From Ignavibacteria bacterium (GTDB lineage: Bacteria; Bacteroidota; Ignavibacteria; Ignavibacteriales; SURF-24), in NCBI GenBank assembly GCA_025612245.1, contig JAAXKQ010000001.1, forward strand, positions 310,001-374,000: a DNA stretch of 64,000 nucleotides, read 5' to 3'. The notes below the pieces were generated by a model. That model saw only the letters and a program-made list of their open reading frames with translations, was not told where the DNA came from and made no database searches. Shown here in pieces: positions 37,430 to 46,604 of the stretch. The position numbers were made by a program, and so were the translations under genes. Each line of letters begins with the position of its first letter. Positions within the stretch are counted from its first letter, which is position 1.

Positions 37430-38863
37430 TTATTTCTGGCTGTGGTAAGCATCAATAATTGCTCTTGAGAGCATGTTTGCCACCTTCTTCGATCCGTCAA
37501 GAGAAATGTGGCCATAATCCTTATAGGCAAGGCCTGAGTTTGCCCAGCTGACAATGGAACCTTCGCCTCCCATGGATTCAAACATATTCCAGAACGTAAT
37601 TCCCGTTGAGTTGGCAATTTTTTTCTGCACCTCAACCATTTTGAGTATGTTCGGATCGGTTGCAAATTTTGTTCCTTTCTTTACCGCCCTGTCGCCAACG
37701 CTGACAAGAAGAATGCTGGCCTGCGGAAAATCTCTTTTCAGGTCGTTAATGACGTTAACCATCTGGCTTTCATACCATCCGAAGTTGACGTTTCCGGTGG
37801 AGACCATGTTCTGCCCAAAGCTCAGTATGATAAGTTTATAGTCAAGATACCTGTTGAAATCCTTCATCATTTCAGACGAAATATCCCTGAAAGAAGTACC
37901 GGTGTTTCCCCTCCAGGCAAAGTTATCCAGGTAAAGCCCGTTGCCGGCTTCCATGCTGATGCCATAGAACTGTGCCTGGTCTGCAGCCGTGGCAATCAGC
38001 TTAAAGGACTTGCCGTTTGAAGGAACGGTAAGAAGAAGTTCCTTTACACCCCTACCCGTCTGAAGAGCTGCCGACTGCTCAGAGCCGTTATTGAATGAAT
38101 ATTTAATGGATGAATTCTTTGCGTTGGAATAAAATACCTTTATGGTCCTGAATCCGCTTGCTGAGGAATAGCGGTTAAGGCAGTCGTATTTAACCCAGCT
38201 GCCGGCCTTTGTAGGAATAAAGACAAAGCCGTTTATGCCAAGAGGATAGTTTGCCTGTTTGCCCGTAATGACCGAAGAGGTCTTCCAGTCAGAGGAAAAT
38301 GAAATGCCCGTTGTAACCCTGAAGGAAACGTCCTGCGAAGTTACGGGAAGGAAGCCTGCCCCCAAGCCGCCGAACTCCTTCTGGAAAGCCTGCCTCATAT
38401 CGGCATCAATTAAGTCTCCTTCGAGCCCTGAATCGCCATAGTGGGCAATTCTTACGTTCCTGGACCTTGACTGTTTAAGTGCAGAAAAGAAGTTCCTCAT
38501 CTGGGATACATTTCCCGAAAGCGAAACGTATTTACCCGGCTGCTGCTGCATGTTATTGTCGCCGTTGATTACCTGGGCTTCGATAAAGCGGCTGACAGAT
38601 TCAAAGAGAAATTCACCCGGGAAGGAAGCAAATATTACCTTTCCGGTTTTATTTCCTGACCGGGCAAGAAAGAGTTCCTGATTCCGGGAAGCATTATTTA
38701 TACTTAAAAGAGAGTCAGGCTTGATGTCTGAGAATAAGCTGACGGGTTTTGTCTTGAAAAAGACAATGTTTACACCCTCCGGGATGTAAGAAAGAATAAA
38801 TGAGAACAGGATTGCCATACCAATCAGTAGAACGGGCCTGTTCTTCTCCTTAATTGATTTCAT
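37430..38863 (-). CDS. Exported SGNH-like protein linked to the acylation locus
   Basis: The protein has 477 residues. An N-terminal membrane segment (about 11-32) acts as signal anchor. The SGNH-like fold shows a Ser in IAHYGDSGLEGD, a block III-like LSFGQN, and a His in the GHISLDGSKK end motif. An inserted beta domain (about 190-300) lies within it, as in AlgX/DltD-like or larger bacterial GDSL proteins. It probably takes the acyl group to, or binds, the polymer on the periplasmic side. It is 70 bases upstream of the FAAL gene on the same strand. Confidence 0.75.
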   Translation of the reverse strand: MKSIKEKNRPVLLIGMAILFSFILSYIPEGVNIVFFKTKPVSLFSDIKPDSLLSINNASRNQELFLARSGNKTGKVIFASFPGEFLFESVSRFIEAQVINGDNNMQQQPGKYVSLSGNVSQMRNFFSALKQSRSRNVRIAHYGDSGLEGDLIDADMRQAFQKEFGGLGAGFLPVTSQDVSFRVTTGISFSSDWKTSSVITGKQANYPLGINGFVFIPTKAGSWVKYDCLNRYSSASGFRTIKVFYSNAKNSSIKYSFNNGSEQSAALQTGRGVKELLLTVPSNGKSFKLIATAADQAQFYGISMEAGNGLYLDNFAWRGNTGTSFRDISSEMMKDFNRYLDYKLIILSFGQNMVSTGNVNFGWYESQMVNVINDLKRDFPQASILLVSVGDRAVKKGTKFATDPNILKMVEVQKKIANSTGITFWNMFESMGGEGSIVSWANSGLAYKDYGHISLDGSKKVANMLSRAIIDAYHSQK

Positions 38864-38966
38864 ATAAATTTTCCTTCTTAAAGTTAAAAGTAAAAAAGCC
38901 TTGGATACCCCGTTTTTTTGCGAAGAAAATTGTCAGATTCACATAAAAAACAAAGAAGCGCACCGT

Positions 38967-39653
38967 TTATTGAATCAGTCTGTTTAATAGCGGGTCCAGT
39001 TCATCACGCCATATTGCGTAACCGTTTGCATTCAAGTGAAGTCCGTCGTATGTCAGTTCATCTCTCAGAAGTCCATCACGAGTCATTTTAGCAATAAGAT
39101 CAACAAATAGCAAATTGTTTTTCTCGGCATAATCCTTAAGAAGAGCATTAAGCTTGCTGACCTCGGGGTTTTTATCGCGGGCATTATGCCATTTTGTCGA
39201 AACAAATAGTGTCGACTGTATGACTGGGATAATTTTGTGGTCCTGAAGACCTTTTATAACCTGCACGTATTCTGAAAATACAGCTTCGGCGCTGTAGCCC
39301 GAATAGATATCGTTGATCCCCCCCATTATAAAACATATTCTGGGGTTCAGCTTATAAATATAATCCAGGCGGTTTAAGAATCCTTCCACATTGTCGCTGG
39401 GGATTCCCCTTTCGGCAATGTCATTTCTTCCCATCAGTTCGTTCCAGTTCACGCCATGTGTAATTGAATTTCCCAGCATTACTATGTTGGCATGCTGTGT
39501 CCTGTATATGTTGTACAGCCCCGTCTGGAGCCAGTAATTTGAATTTTTCTTGTATGCAGCAGTGTCAGAACCGCTTGTATACGCAAAGGAACTTGCAGAG
39601 AATAGAAAAGTAATTAGTATAATTAATAGTATGGGCTTATTGCCTTTTTTCAT
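38967..39653 (-). CDS. SGNH/GDSL hydrolase (paralogue)
   Basis: The protein has 228 residues. A signal peptide (about 1-23, ending FAY) is followed by SGNH motifs MLGNSITHGVNW, GGINDIYSG and YDGLHLNANGY. It is closely similar to the hydrolase at 33082-33762, so the two ends of the locus carry a duplicated gene. This copy ends naturally after WRDELDPLLNRLIQ with no sorting domain remnant. The ATG at MKKGNKP was chosen because GAGGGG lies just before it. Confidence 0.87.
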   Translation of the reverse strand: MKKGNKPILLIILITFLFSASSFAYTSGSDTAAYKKNSNYWLQTGLYNIYRTQHANIVMLGNSITHGVNWNELMGRNDIAERGIPSDNVEGFLNRLDYIYKLNPRICFIMGGINDIYSGYSAEAVFSEYVQVIKGLQDHKIIPVIQSTLFVSTKWHNARDKNPEVSKLNALLKDYAEKNNLLFVDLIAKMTRDGLLRDELTYDGLHLNANGYAIWRDELDPLLNRLIQ

Positions 39654-40143
39654 TTGACCCCTCAAAATCACAAATAATCGTAAATATTAAAAAATTCAGG
39701 GTAAAATCCAAGCATATTTATCATGATGAGGCATTTCAGGCCAAATAAATTTATTCGGACCTGTTTCCGGCCTTTCTGCCAAAAGGAATTAAAGAATTTT
39801 TGGCAGACGAGGAAAAACTCTTGCTTTTTATGCCGCTTCTTGTATTTTGAGTAAGTATAATGTTGTGCATTTACGGTAAATTCCGTAAAATGGAATAAAT
39901 CCGGTACTTATGTTATCAGCAGTATTGAACTTTTCAGCACAGTCTGCAAATTAAGACTCATTGAATCCTCATTTATAGATATGTTAGCGGCTCTCCCAAA
40001 AGAGGCATGAAGCCAAATAAAAAGGAAGTAAAACTCCGCGGGCTTCTTCCCTTTTTTTCACAGATAATGCCGCTTTGATCTCAGTGGCTAAAACATTCGA
40101 AATTTGTTGCACATAAAATTTATAATAATTGTCCGGAGTATAT
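39654..40143. other. Intergenic region between divergent genes
   Basis: A 490-base AT-rich spacer holds the promoters of the SGNH locus (minus) and the ProC-like gene (plus). I see no open frame with a ribosome binding site. Near 40009-40058 there is a weak hairpin (GAAGCC/GGCTTC outer pairs) followed by CCCTTTTTTT, possibly an old terminator. Nothing else is supported. Confidence 0.4.
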
Positions 40144-40923
40144 ATGGATTCAAAATCTTACGGTTTCATCGGCGGCGGCAGGATTACCAGAATAATACTG
40201 AAAGGCCTTCACAATGCCGGGGCAAGTTTTCCAAATGTCATAGTCAGTGACATAATTATGGGTTATCTGGAAAAGCTGAAGCAAAGTTATCCGGAAATAT
40301 GTATTTCCTATAACGACGACAAGCTGCCGGCAAGGCAGGATATTGTCTTAATATCCCTTCATCCTCCCCTGATATTGGACCTCCTGAAGGAAATTAAGCC
40401 TGAGCTGAAGGCTTCTGCAATTATAGTATCTCTTGCGCCCAAGATCACAATCGCGAAAATGCAGGAGGCCCTGGGAGGTTTCGACAGGATTACAAGAGTT
40501 ATTCCTAATGCTCCTTCCATCGTAAACGCGGGCTATAACCCCATCTGCTTCTCCTCCGGAATTTCAGAGACGGAGAAATCGGAAATCCTTGGCTTTCTTT
40601 CACCCCTGGGTCCCTGTCCCGAGGTGAAAGAAGAAAAGCTCGAGGCTTATTCTCTTCTTACGGCAATGGGACCTACTTACCTCTGGTTCCAGTTCTATGA
40701 GCTGAGGAATATACTCAAGGAGTTCGGACTGAACGATGCTGAAATTGATGAAAGCATAAAAAAAATGACCGACGGGGCTCTTAAGACGATGTTCTCCTCG
40801 GGAATGTCCCCCGAAGAAGTAATGGACCTGATACCAATTAAGCCCATTGGAGACGTTGAGGAAAAGATCAAGGAAACCTACAGAAACAAGCTCCTTTCCA
40901 CATTTAACAGAATTAAGCCTTAA
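40144..40923 (+). CDS. Pyrroline-5-carboxylate reductase-like NAD(P)-binding protein
   Basis: The protein has 259 residues. The Rossmann start is GFIGGGRITRIIL, followed by VLISLHPP and VIPNAPSIVNAGY, as in ProC-family enzymes (usually IRAMPNTP). The C-terminal all-helical dimerisation domain is present (LTAMGPTYLWFQFYEL). The ProC core MPNTPA motif is changed to IPNAPS, so the substrate may not be pyrroline-5-carboxylate. I chose ATG over an upstream TTG because CCGGAG precedes it. A long terminator follows. Confidence 0.75.
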   Translation: MDSKSYGFIGGGRITRIILKGLHNAGASFPNVIVSDIIMGYLEKLKQSYPEICISYNDDKLPARQDIVLISLHPPLILDLLKEIKPELKASAIIVSLAPKITIAKMQEALGGFDRITRVIPNAPSIVNAGYNPICFSSGISETEKSEILGFLSPLGPCPEVKEEKLEAYSLLTAMGPTYLWFQFYELRNILKEFGLNDAEIDESIKKMTDGALKTMFSSGMSPEEVMDLIPIKPIGDVEEKIKETYRNKLLSTFNRIKP

Positions 40924-40926
40924 GAC

Positions 40927-41005
40927 AAAAAAAACCGGGACAAATATTCTCTCTTTCTCTTAAACTCAAAGAGAGAGAGAGAAAGAATATTGCCCCGGCT
41001 TTTTT
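40927..41005. terminator. Long bidirectional terminator
   Basis: An A tract, CCGGG, and the arm ATATTCTCTCTTTCTC pair with GAGAGAGAGAAAGAATAT, CCCGG and a T tract. Both flanking genes converge on it, and the poly-purine arm makes it unusually long. Confidence 0.85.
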
Positions 41006-41023
41006 CAAGGAATTAAATTGCTA

Positions 41024-42061
41024 TCAACCGAAGAATGTTGCAGCAACATCCATCAGCTTCTGGTCAACTGTCTTAAGTTCACCGGTAGCGGCTTCAAGTG
41101 GTACGGCAACAATTTCTGTACCCTTTAAGGAAGCCATTTTTCCGAAATCACCTTTTTGAACCAGTTCAGCGGCAAATACGCCGAAACGTGTACCGAGGAC
41201 CCTGTCGTATGCTGTTGGGGAACCGCCTCTCTGAACGTGTCCAAGAATGGTAGCTCTTGTCTCAAAGCCGGTACGTTTTTCAATTTCACTTGCAAGCAGG
41301 TTGCCGATTCCGCCAAGCCTTACGTGGCCGAATGAATCGAGTTCCTGGCTCTGAAGTATCATGCTTTCTTTTTCATCTGAAGTATCCCACTGTGCGCCTT
41401 CGGCGACGACAACGATTGAGAAGTTTTTGCCCCTGGCGTGTCTTTTCTTCAAAACTTCGCAGACTTCATCCATCTTGAACGGCTGTTCAGGGATCAGTAT
41501 TATGTCGGCTCCACCGGCCATACCAGAATGCAGAGCGATCCATCCGGCATGACGGCCCATTACTTCAACTACCATAACGCGGTTGTGTGACTCGGCGGTT
41601 GTGTGAAGGCGGTCAATTGCTTCCATTGCAATGTTAACGGCTGTATCGAAACCGAAAGTATAGTCGGTTGCATTAAGATCGTTATCGATTGTCTTGGGAA
41701 CTCCGACAACCTTAACGCCAGCTTTGTAGAGTTTTGTTGCAACACCAAGCGTATCCTCGCCGCCAATTGCAACAAGAGCGTCAATGCCGCTTTCTTTCAT
41801 GTTCTTTATGATTGTAGCCTCGCCGTTTGGCACCTTATAAACGTTCGTGCGCGAGCTTCTGAGAATTGTACCGCCGCGATGCAAAATACCGGAAACGGCA
41901 TCGACATCGAGGTCAATATATTTATTCTCAAGTAAACCTTTCCATCCTTCTGTAAAACCGACTACCTCGTGGCCATTCTGAATGGACTTTCTTACAACTG
42001 CACGGATGACAGGATTAAGACCTGGGCAATCTCCCCCGCCAGTCAAAACACCAATTTTCAT
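41024..42061 (-). CDS. pfkA: 6-phosphofructokinase, PPi-dependent or mixed-substrate type
   Basis: The protein has 345 residues. It starts GVLTGGGDCPGLN. The residues that set phosphoryl donor are GGEDT at 100-104, where ATP enzymes have GGDGS, and PKTIDND at 122-128, where ATP enzymes have PGTIDND. A Lys at this position and the GGEDT form are found in group III and PPi-dependent PfkA such as that of Amycolatopsis. It phosphorylates fructose-6-phosphate in glycolysis, possibly reversibly. I chose the ATG after GGAGGAAAA over an upstream in-frame start. Confidence 0.9.
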   Translation of the reverse strand: MKIGVLTGGGDCPGLNPVIRAVVRKSIQNGHEVVGFTEGWKGLLENKYIDLDVDAVSGILHRGGTILRSSRTNVYKVPNGEATIIKNMKESGIDALVAIGGEDTLGVATKLYKAGVKVVGVPKTIDNDLNATDYTFGFDTAVNIAMEAIDRLHTTAESHNRVMVVEVMGRHAGWIALHSGMAGGADIILIPEQPFKMDEVCEVLKKRHARGKNFSIVVVAEGAQWDTSDEKESMILQSQELDSFGHVRLGGIGNLLASEIEKRTGFETRATILGHVQRGGSPTAYDRVLGTRFGVFAAELVQKGDFGKMASLKGTEIVAVPLEAATGELKTVDQKLMDVAATFFG

Positions 42062-42215
42062 TTTTCCTCCGGTTAATAATATCAAATTAAGGTATATAAC
42101 TTCATTAATCTAATTCAAGGGGAACTTTTCCCCTTCTTGCCAACACATAAAAAGCAAAAATAAACAGGCCCGCGTCCTTTTGAGTAAGGACAAAGCTACC
42201 CTATCCCTGCTTTTC

Positions 42216-44399
42216 CTAAAGAACTCTCAATTTTGCAAATTTGACCAGGAGCTGTTTAACGCCGGCTTCCTCAAAGGCCACCGTTACCCGCTGCATCTCG
42301 CCGATGCCGTTAATCTGCTGGACCTTGCCAAGACCAAACTTCTCGTGCATTACCTTGCTTCCCATGCGAAGAGACTTCTGTTCCTGGTTGAAATCGTCAT
42401 AGTCTTCCTGGTACTGCTCATCGTAGACAAAATCTTTCTTTGTGCGCCTGCTGGAGCCCTTTCTTCCTGAGGCTCCGTTGAGCTCAACATAAGTCGACGG
42501 ATCCAGTTCCTCGATGAACCTGGATTTGCTCTGGTAGGCGACCTCGCCAAAACGGTAGCGCGAACGGGCGTAAGTCAGGTAAACCTTCGACTGAGCTCGC
42601 GTAAGTGCCACGTAAAAAAGACGCCTTTCTTCTTCTATTCTTGAATCCGAATTAAATTTCGGCGCAAGCGGGAATATATCCTCTTCTAGTCCTGAAACAA
42701 ACACCACCGGGAACTCAAGCCCCTTTGCGCTGTGTACGGTCATCATCGTAACGCTGTTATTCTCGTCTTCCATCTGGTCCACACCCGAGACCAGTGAAAC
42801 CTCAGCCAGGTACTGTTCCATTGTTGCATTAGGAATGCTTCTTGAATAGTCGTTTATTGCATTAAGAAGCTCCTGTATGTTCTCGTACCTGACGAGCGAC
42901 TCGGGCGTATTCTCTTCCTTGTAAATTCTCAGTATGCCCAGTTCGTCGATCAGGGCCGAAATGAGTTCGCCCAATGAAAGTTTTTCCTTGAGCGCGATGT
43001 ATTTATCCAGAAGAAGCTTAAAAGCCTTGACGTTCTTCTGTATCCTTTCCTTTACCTCTATGACCTCAAAGACCCTCATCATCGTATCGAAGAGCGTCAG
43101 GTGGTGTTTCCTGGCAAAAGCTATCATCTTTGAGATCGAAGTGTTTCCTATTCCGCGCTGCGGGAAGTTCATAATCCTGAGCAGGCTCTCCTCGTCGCTC
43201 TGGTTGGACAAAACTCTCAGGTACGCAATTAAATCCTTAACTTCCTTTCTCTTATAAAATTCAATTCCGCCGATGATCCTGTATGGGATCCTTTCACGCC
43301 TGAAGGCATCTTCAAGGGCCCTGGACTGAGAATTAATTCTATAAAGTATGGCAAAATCCTTATAGGATAATTTTTTCTGGGAAATTTCCTCTCTTATGAG
43401 TTTTGTAAGCTGATAGGCTTCATCTTTTTCATCCGAACACCTTACGAGTGAAAGCTCCTCGCCTTCGTTGTTTTCCGTCCAGAGAGTTTTTGCTATCTGT
43501 TCGGCGTTATTCTTAATAACACTTCCTGCTGCAGCCAGTATTGTCTTGGTTGAACGGTAGTTCTGTTCCAACCGGAATATTTTTGCCTTCGGGAAATCCC
43601 TCTCAAAGTCCAGCATGTTGCGTATATCCGCGCCTCTCCAGCCGTATATGCTCTGCGCATCATCGCCCACTACACAAATGGTTCTCTTTGAGCTGACAAG
43701 GAGCCTTAAGAGTTCGTACTGTGCACGGTTTGTATCCTGATATTCATCCACAAGAATGTATGTAAACTTCTTCTTGTACTTCTGAAGCACTTTCTCCTTT
43801 TCATTGAACAGTTCAATCGGCTTTAACAGGAGGTCGTCAAAATCCATGGAATTGTTCTCATGCAGGCGCTTGTTGTATTCCTCGTAAATATCGGCAATTT
43901 TCTTCTCAAGCACTGAAGATGCAATACTATCGGCATATTCCTTCGGATAGATCATCTGGTTTTTCAGATAGCTGATCTTGTGGTGAATGGAATTTGCCGT
44001 TACACCTTCCATCATCCAGTTCATTTCCTGGAGTATGGTGCTTACAAGGGCAGCTGAATCCTCAGCGTCATAGATTGAAAAATTGCTCCTGAAGTTGATT
44101 TTGTCAGCCTCAATGCGGAGTATTCTGGCAAAGATGGAATGGAAAGTCCCCATCCAGAGATGATCCGCGCTTTCACCTATAAGTGCGCGAATGCGCTGCT
44201 TCATCTCATTTGCTGCTTTATTGGTAAATGTGAGCGCCAGGATAGAAGAAGGTTCAAATCCCTGATCTATTAGATAAGCGATCTTATAGGTCAGGACCCT
44301 TGTTTTTCCGGAGCCTGCTCCGGCAACTATCATCTGCGGGCCGTCAAGATACTCAACAGCCTCTTTTTGCTCTAAATTTAAGGTCTTAAGTAGTGTCAT
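42216..44399 (-). CDS. uvrD: UvrD/PcrA-type DNA helicase
   Basis: The protein has 727 residues, superfamily 1A. The Walker A is GAGSGKTRVL (about 27-36), motif Ia is LALTFTNKAANEMK, motif II is VDEYQDTN, motif IV QNYRSTKTI, and motif V/VI MTVHSAKGLEFPVVFV and YVALTRAQ. The C-terminus has a tudor-like segment (GSKVMHEKFGLGKV), as in PcrA/UvrD. It unwinds DNA 3' to 5' in excision and mismatch repair. It acts with the UvrC encoded elsewhere in the window. No clear ribosome binding site is seen. Confidence 0.95.
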   Translation of the reverse strand: MTLLKTLNLEQKEAVEYLDGPQMIVAGAGSGKTRVLTYKIAYLIDQGFEPSSILALTFTNKAANEMKQRIRALIGESADHLWMGTFHSIFARILRIEADKINFRSNFSIYDAEDSAALVSTILQEMNWMMEGVTANSIHHKISYLKNQMIYPKEYADSIASSVLEKKIADIYEEYNKRLHENNSMDFDDLLLKPIELFNEKEKVLQKYKKKFTYILVDEYQDTNRAQYELLRLLVSSKRTICVVGDDAQSIYGWRGADIRNMLDFERDFPKAKIFRLEQNYRSTKTILAAAGSVIKNNAEQIAKTLWTENNEGEELSLVRCSDEKDEAYQLTKLIREEISQKKLSYKDFAILYRINSQSRALEDAFRRERIPYRIIGGIEFYKRKEVKDLIAYLRVLSNQSDEESLLRIMNFPQRGIGNTSISKMIAFARKHHLTLFDTMMRVFEVIEVKERIQKNVKAFKLLLDKYIALKEKLSLGELISALIDELGILRIYKEENTPESLVRYENIQELLNAINDYSRSIPNATMEQYLAEVSLVSGVDQMEDENNSVTMMTVHSAKGLEFPVVFVSGLEEDIFPLAPKFNSDSRIEEERRLFYVALTRAQSKVYLTYARSRYRFGEVAYQSKSRFIEELDPSTYVELNGASGRKGSSRRTKKDFVYDEQYQEDYDDFNQEQKSLRMGSKVMHEKFGLGKVQQINGIGEMQRVTVAFEEAGVKQLLVKFAKLRVL

Positions 44400-44595
44400 T
44401 GCGAGTAATCTAATATTTAGTTGACAAAAATACTAAAAATTAGACAAATATTCAAAAAATACCCGCAAATTGCATTTGGGGATTTTTATAGAGAGGCTAT
44501 TCGGAAGGTTTTAATGACATCTACCCCACAATTATACACTATACAATTAGAAATGTCAAGAATGTTTTTCCAGGACAGAAATTTTTCCCTGTTTA

Positions 44596-44623
44596 AAGGC
44601 ATACACTTTAATGTGTATGCCTT
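44596..44623 (-). terminator. Hairpin downstream of the M29 gene
   Basis: AAGGCATACAC and GTGTATGCCTT form a perfect 11-bp stem with a 6-base loop. The minus-strand T run is weak (TAAAC), so termination strength is uncertain. Confidence 0.5.
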
Positions 44624-44668
44624 AGAATAGCTAAAAAGAGCTCAAAACACGGGTTTTCCCAGATATTA

Positions 44669-45634
44669 TCATTCTACAAGGAGCTTTCCGTCTTTCATAA
44701 TTATTCTGCCGTCAAAGTAGACCGTGGGCTTTTTGACCAGCCCGTCTAAATGGCTTTCGACGTGCACGCTTCCCCCCATGGATTTGTTATCGCCAAAAGC
44801 TATATGTATTGTCCCCATAACCTTTTCATCTTCAAGGAGAATACCGCTTAATTTAGCCTTGTCGTTTGTACCGATGCCGAATTCAGCCACATTGCGGGCA
44901 TCTTTGCCGTGCACGTCCAGCAGCTTAATGAGTTTTCTGGCTTCGGGTCCGCCGGTAATCCTGGTTGCAAAGCCGTCTTCAACTTGAATCTTAATGTTGG
45001 CATTTTTTATCATGCCAAGTCCTGCCATGGAACCGTCCACAACTACCACGCCCTGTGAAGTCCCTTCCCGCGGGGCCACGAAAGTCTCACCTGTAGGAAG
45101 GTTTCCGCTTTCGCCTTTCTTATGAAAAAGCCCTTTGCTCGCATAAGCAGTGCGCCCCGTTATATCCATCGTGATGTCCGTCCCGGCTGGAGAAGTAACC
45201 CTTACGGTCCTTGTCTTTTCAAATATTTTTTTCAGCCTCAGCGTCAAGGCCGCAATTTTTTTATAATCCGCGTTAAGCCCGCGAATCATAACCTCAGGCG
45301 TAATACCCGGGAAAGTCGCAATTCTGACGCCTTTTTCAGAAGCCGTGCGCCTGGCATCGGTGTGAGTAAGTGATTTTGCGGTGGGACAGAATACAACGTC
45401 AAACTTCTGCATCAGTTCCGCTACTTCCACAGGAGGCTCTTCGCCGTTGTAGAGGCGCGATTTCATCTCAATGAGTAGAGCCTCATAGCCCAGGTCAAGG
45501 GCATTATTGTAGAGGACGTAGCCGATCTCCCTTTTTATCTCATCTGTTACAACAAGGATCTTTTCTTTTTTCTTTGTCCCCATGCAGTCTTTTATTGCAA
45601 TTACTGCAGCTTTATCGAGTTTAGTTTTTGCCAT
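44669..45634 (-). CDS. M29-like aminopeptidase
   Basis: The protein has 321 residues and no signal peptide. Conserved blocks of M29-type (thermophilic aminopeptidase/PepS-like) proteins are seen: GNLPTGETFVAPREGTSQG with a metal-binding Glu, FGIGTN, and GTIHIAFGDN with a metal His. A C-terminal VHVESHLDGLVKKPTVYFDG follows. It is shorter than typical M29 enzymes (about 400 residues), with a reduced N-terminal domain, so it belongs to the DUF2172/leucyl-aminopeptidase-like branch. It cleaves N-terminal residues in the cytoplasm. Confidence 0.8.
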   Translation of the reverse strand: MAKTKLDKAAVIAIKDCMGTKKKEKILVVTDEIKREIGYVLYNNALDLGYEALLIEMKSRLYNGEEPPVEVAELMQKFDVVFCPTAKSLTHTDARRTASEKGVRIATFPGITPEVMIRGLNADYKKIAALTLRLKKIFEKTRTVRVTSPAGTDITMDITGRTAYASKGLFHKKGESGNLPTGETFVAPREGTSQGVVVVDGSMAGLGMIKNANIKIQVEDGFATRITGGPEARKLIKLLDVHGKDARNVAEFGIGTNDKAKLSGILLEDEKVMGTIHIAFGDNKSMGGSVHVESHLDGLVKKPTVYFDGRIIMKDGKLLVE

Positions 45635-45680
45635 AGTTTTTTCAGGTTTTAAGGTGATTAAAAGAAATGTTTTTAAGCAT

Positions 45681-46433
45681 TCAGTAAAGAGGAATGCCTA
45701 CATTCAGCTGAATGAGGCCGAAGAGGCCGCCGTCACTTACAAAATTATTAATAGAGGAAATCTCGTCTGAACTGCTGTTTAAGGTATCGTTTACGAGCTT
45801 GCCAACTGAAATTTTTGTATAGCCTGCAGTAGCCTCCAGGCTGATATACTCTCCTACGATCCTGAAGATAAGTCCGCTGCCCAGCGAATAGCCTACTGAA
45901 AGTTTGTCGTTTGAGTAATCATTTTCCTTCAATGGAGCCGTCGTCGAGGAAACTTCCGAGGTGAGGCTGGCGGAATGGAATGTCACCTGTGCATCCACGA
46001 GCTTAATTGCCAAAAATTTCCCGAGCGAGTAGCCGAAATCCACGCCAACTCCGTAGTAATTCAGGTTAAGCGTGTATTTAGTGCTCGAAGAGACGTCTCC
46101 TTCTATGGGCTGCAGCACCTGATTTTCTTCTTTTAGGAACTGGTAATAGCCTTTCGTTGAAAAAATAAAGTTATTGTATTTGGTGCGGAAAATGTTGGCT
46201 CCTACCCTGAAACCTTTTGCCTTACCGAATTCGGGCATCTGCTGAGAAGCTGAAGAGGCTGATTTGCGTATAAAATCATTAAAACCCTCAGCCTTATAGT
46301 TCTGTATGTTGAATCCGGCATAAAAGCCTCCAAGCCCAAGACAGCCGAAGCCGCAGGTCTGGGCTTCTGCCCTGGTGCTGAGTAATAGCAGAAATACTGC
46401 CAGAAATGCAATGTTAAATTTCACTACTGACAT
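45681..46433 (-). CDS. Putative outer-membrane barrel protein
   Basis: The protein has 250 residues. The signal peptide (MSVVKFNIAFLAVFLLLLST..., ending AEAQ) fixes the start at this ATG; an upstream in-frame start gives an unlikely extension. The mature part has repeated amphipathic strands (YGVGVDFGYSLG, LSVGYSLGSGLIFRIVG, GLFGLIQLNVGIPLY) ending in Tyr, consistent with an outer-membrane barrel. No named family. It ends 46 bases before the M29 gene on the same strand. Confidence 0.65.
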   Translation of the reverse strand: MSVVKFNIAFLAVFLLLLSTRAEAQTCGFGCLGLGGFYAGFNIQNYKAEGFNDFIRKSASSASQQMPEFGKAKGFRVGANIFRTKYNNFIFSTKGYYQFLKEENQVLQPIEGDVSSSTKYTLNLNYYGVGVDFGYSLGKFLAIKLVDAQVTFHSASLTSEVSSTTAPLKENDYSNDKLSVGYSLGSGLIFRIVGEYISLEATAGYTKISVGKLVNDTLNSSSDEISSINNFVSDGGLFGLIQLNVGIPLY

Positions 46434-46604
46434 ATGAGCCGCTTGTCTCTGAGAGTTCAATGAAAAAAACGATTCCAGTCTCAAAATCTTTAATTCCCCT
46501 CAAAAATTCAACAACAAATTACTCTACCCCAAGTCAGGTGCCCGACTAATGAAATAATCAGCGTGTCTAGAACTGATTACGGATTAAGAGCGCGAAGTAG
46601 GTCG

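Noticed and set aside
35345-39905. Shared motif GGATTTATTCCATT upstream of the MBOAT gene and near 39890
   Set aside because: A 14-base AT-rich match in two places could be chance; no other copies or structure support it.
40920-41005. GA-rich tract as a microsatellite or CRISPR-like repeat
   Set aside because: It is one arm of a long terminator hairpin, not a repeat array.
44421-44630. Open frame of 69 codons between uvrD and the M29 gene
   Set aside because: No ribosome binding site, AT-rich random composition, and it contains the terminator hairpin.
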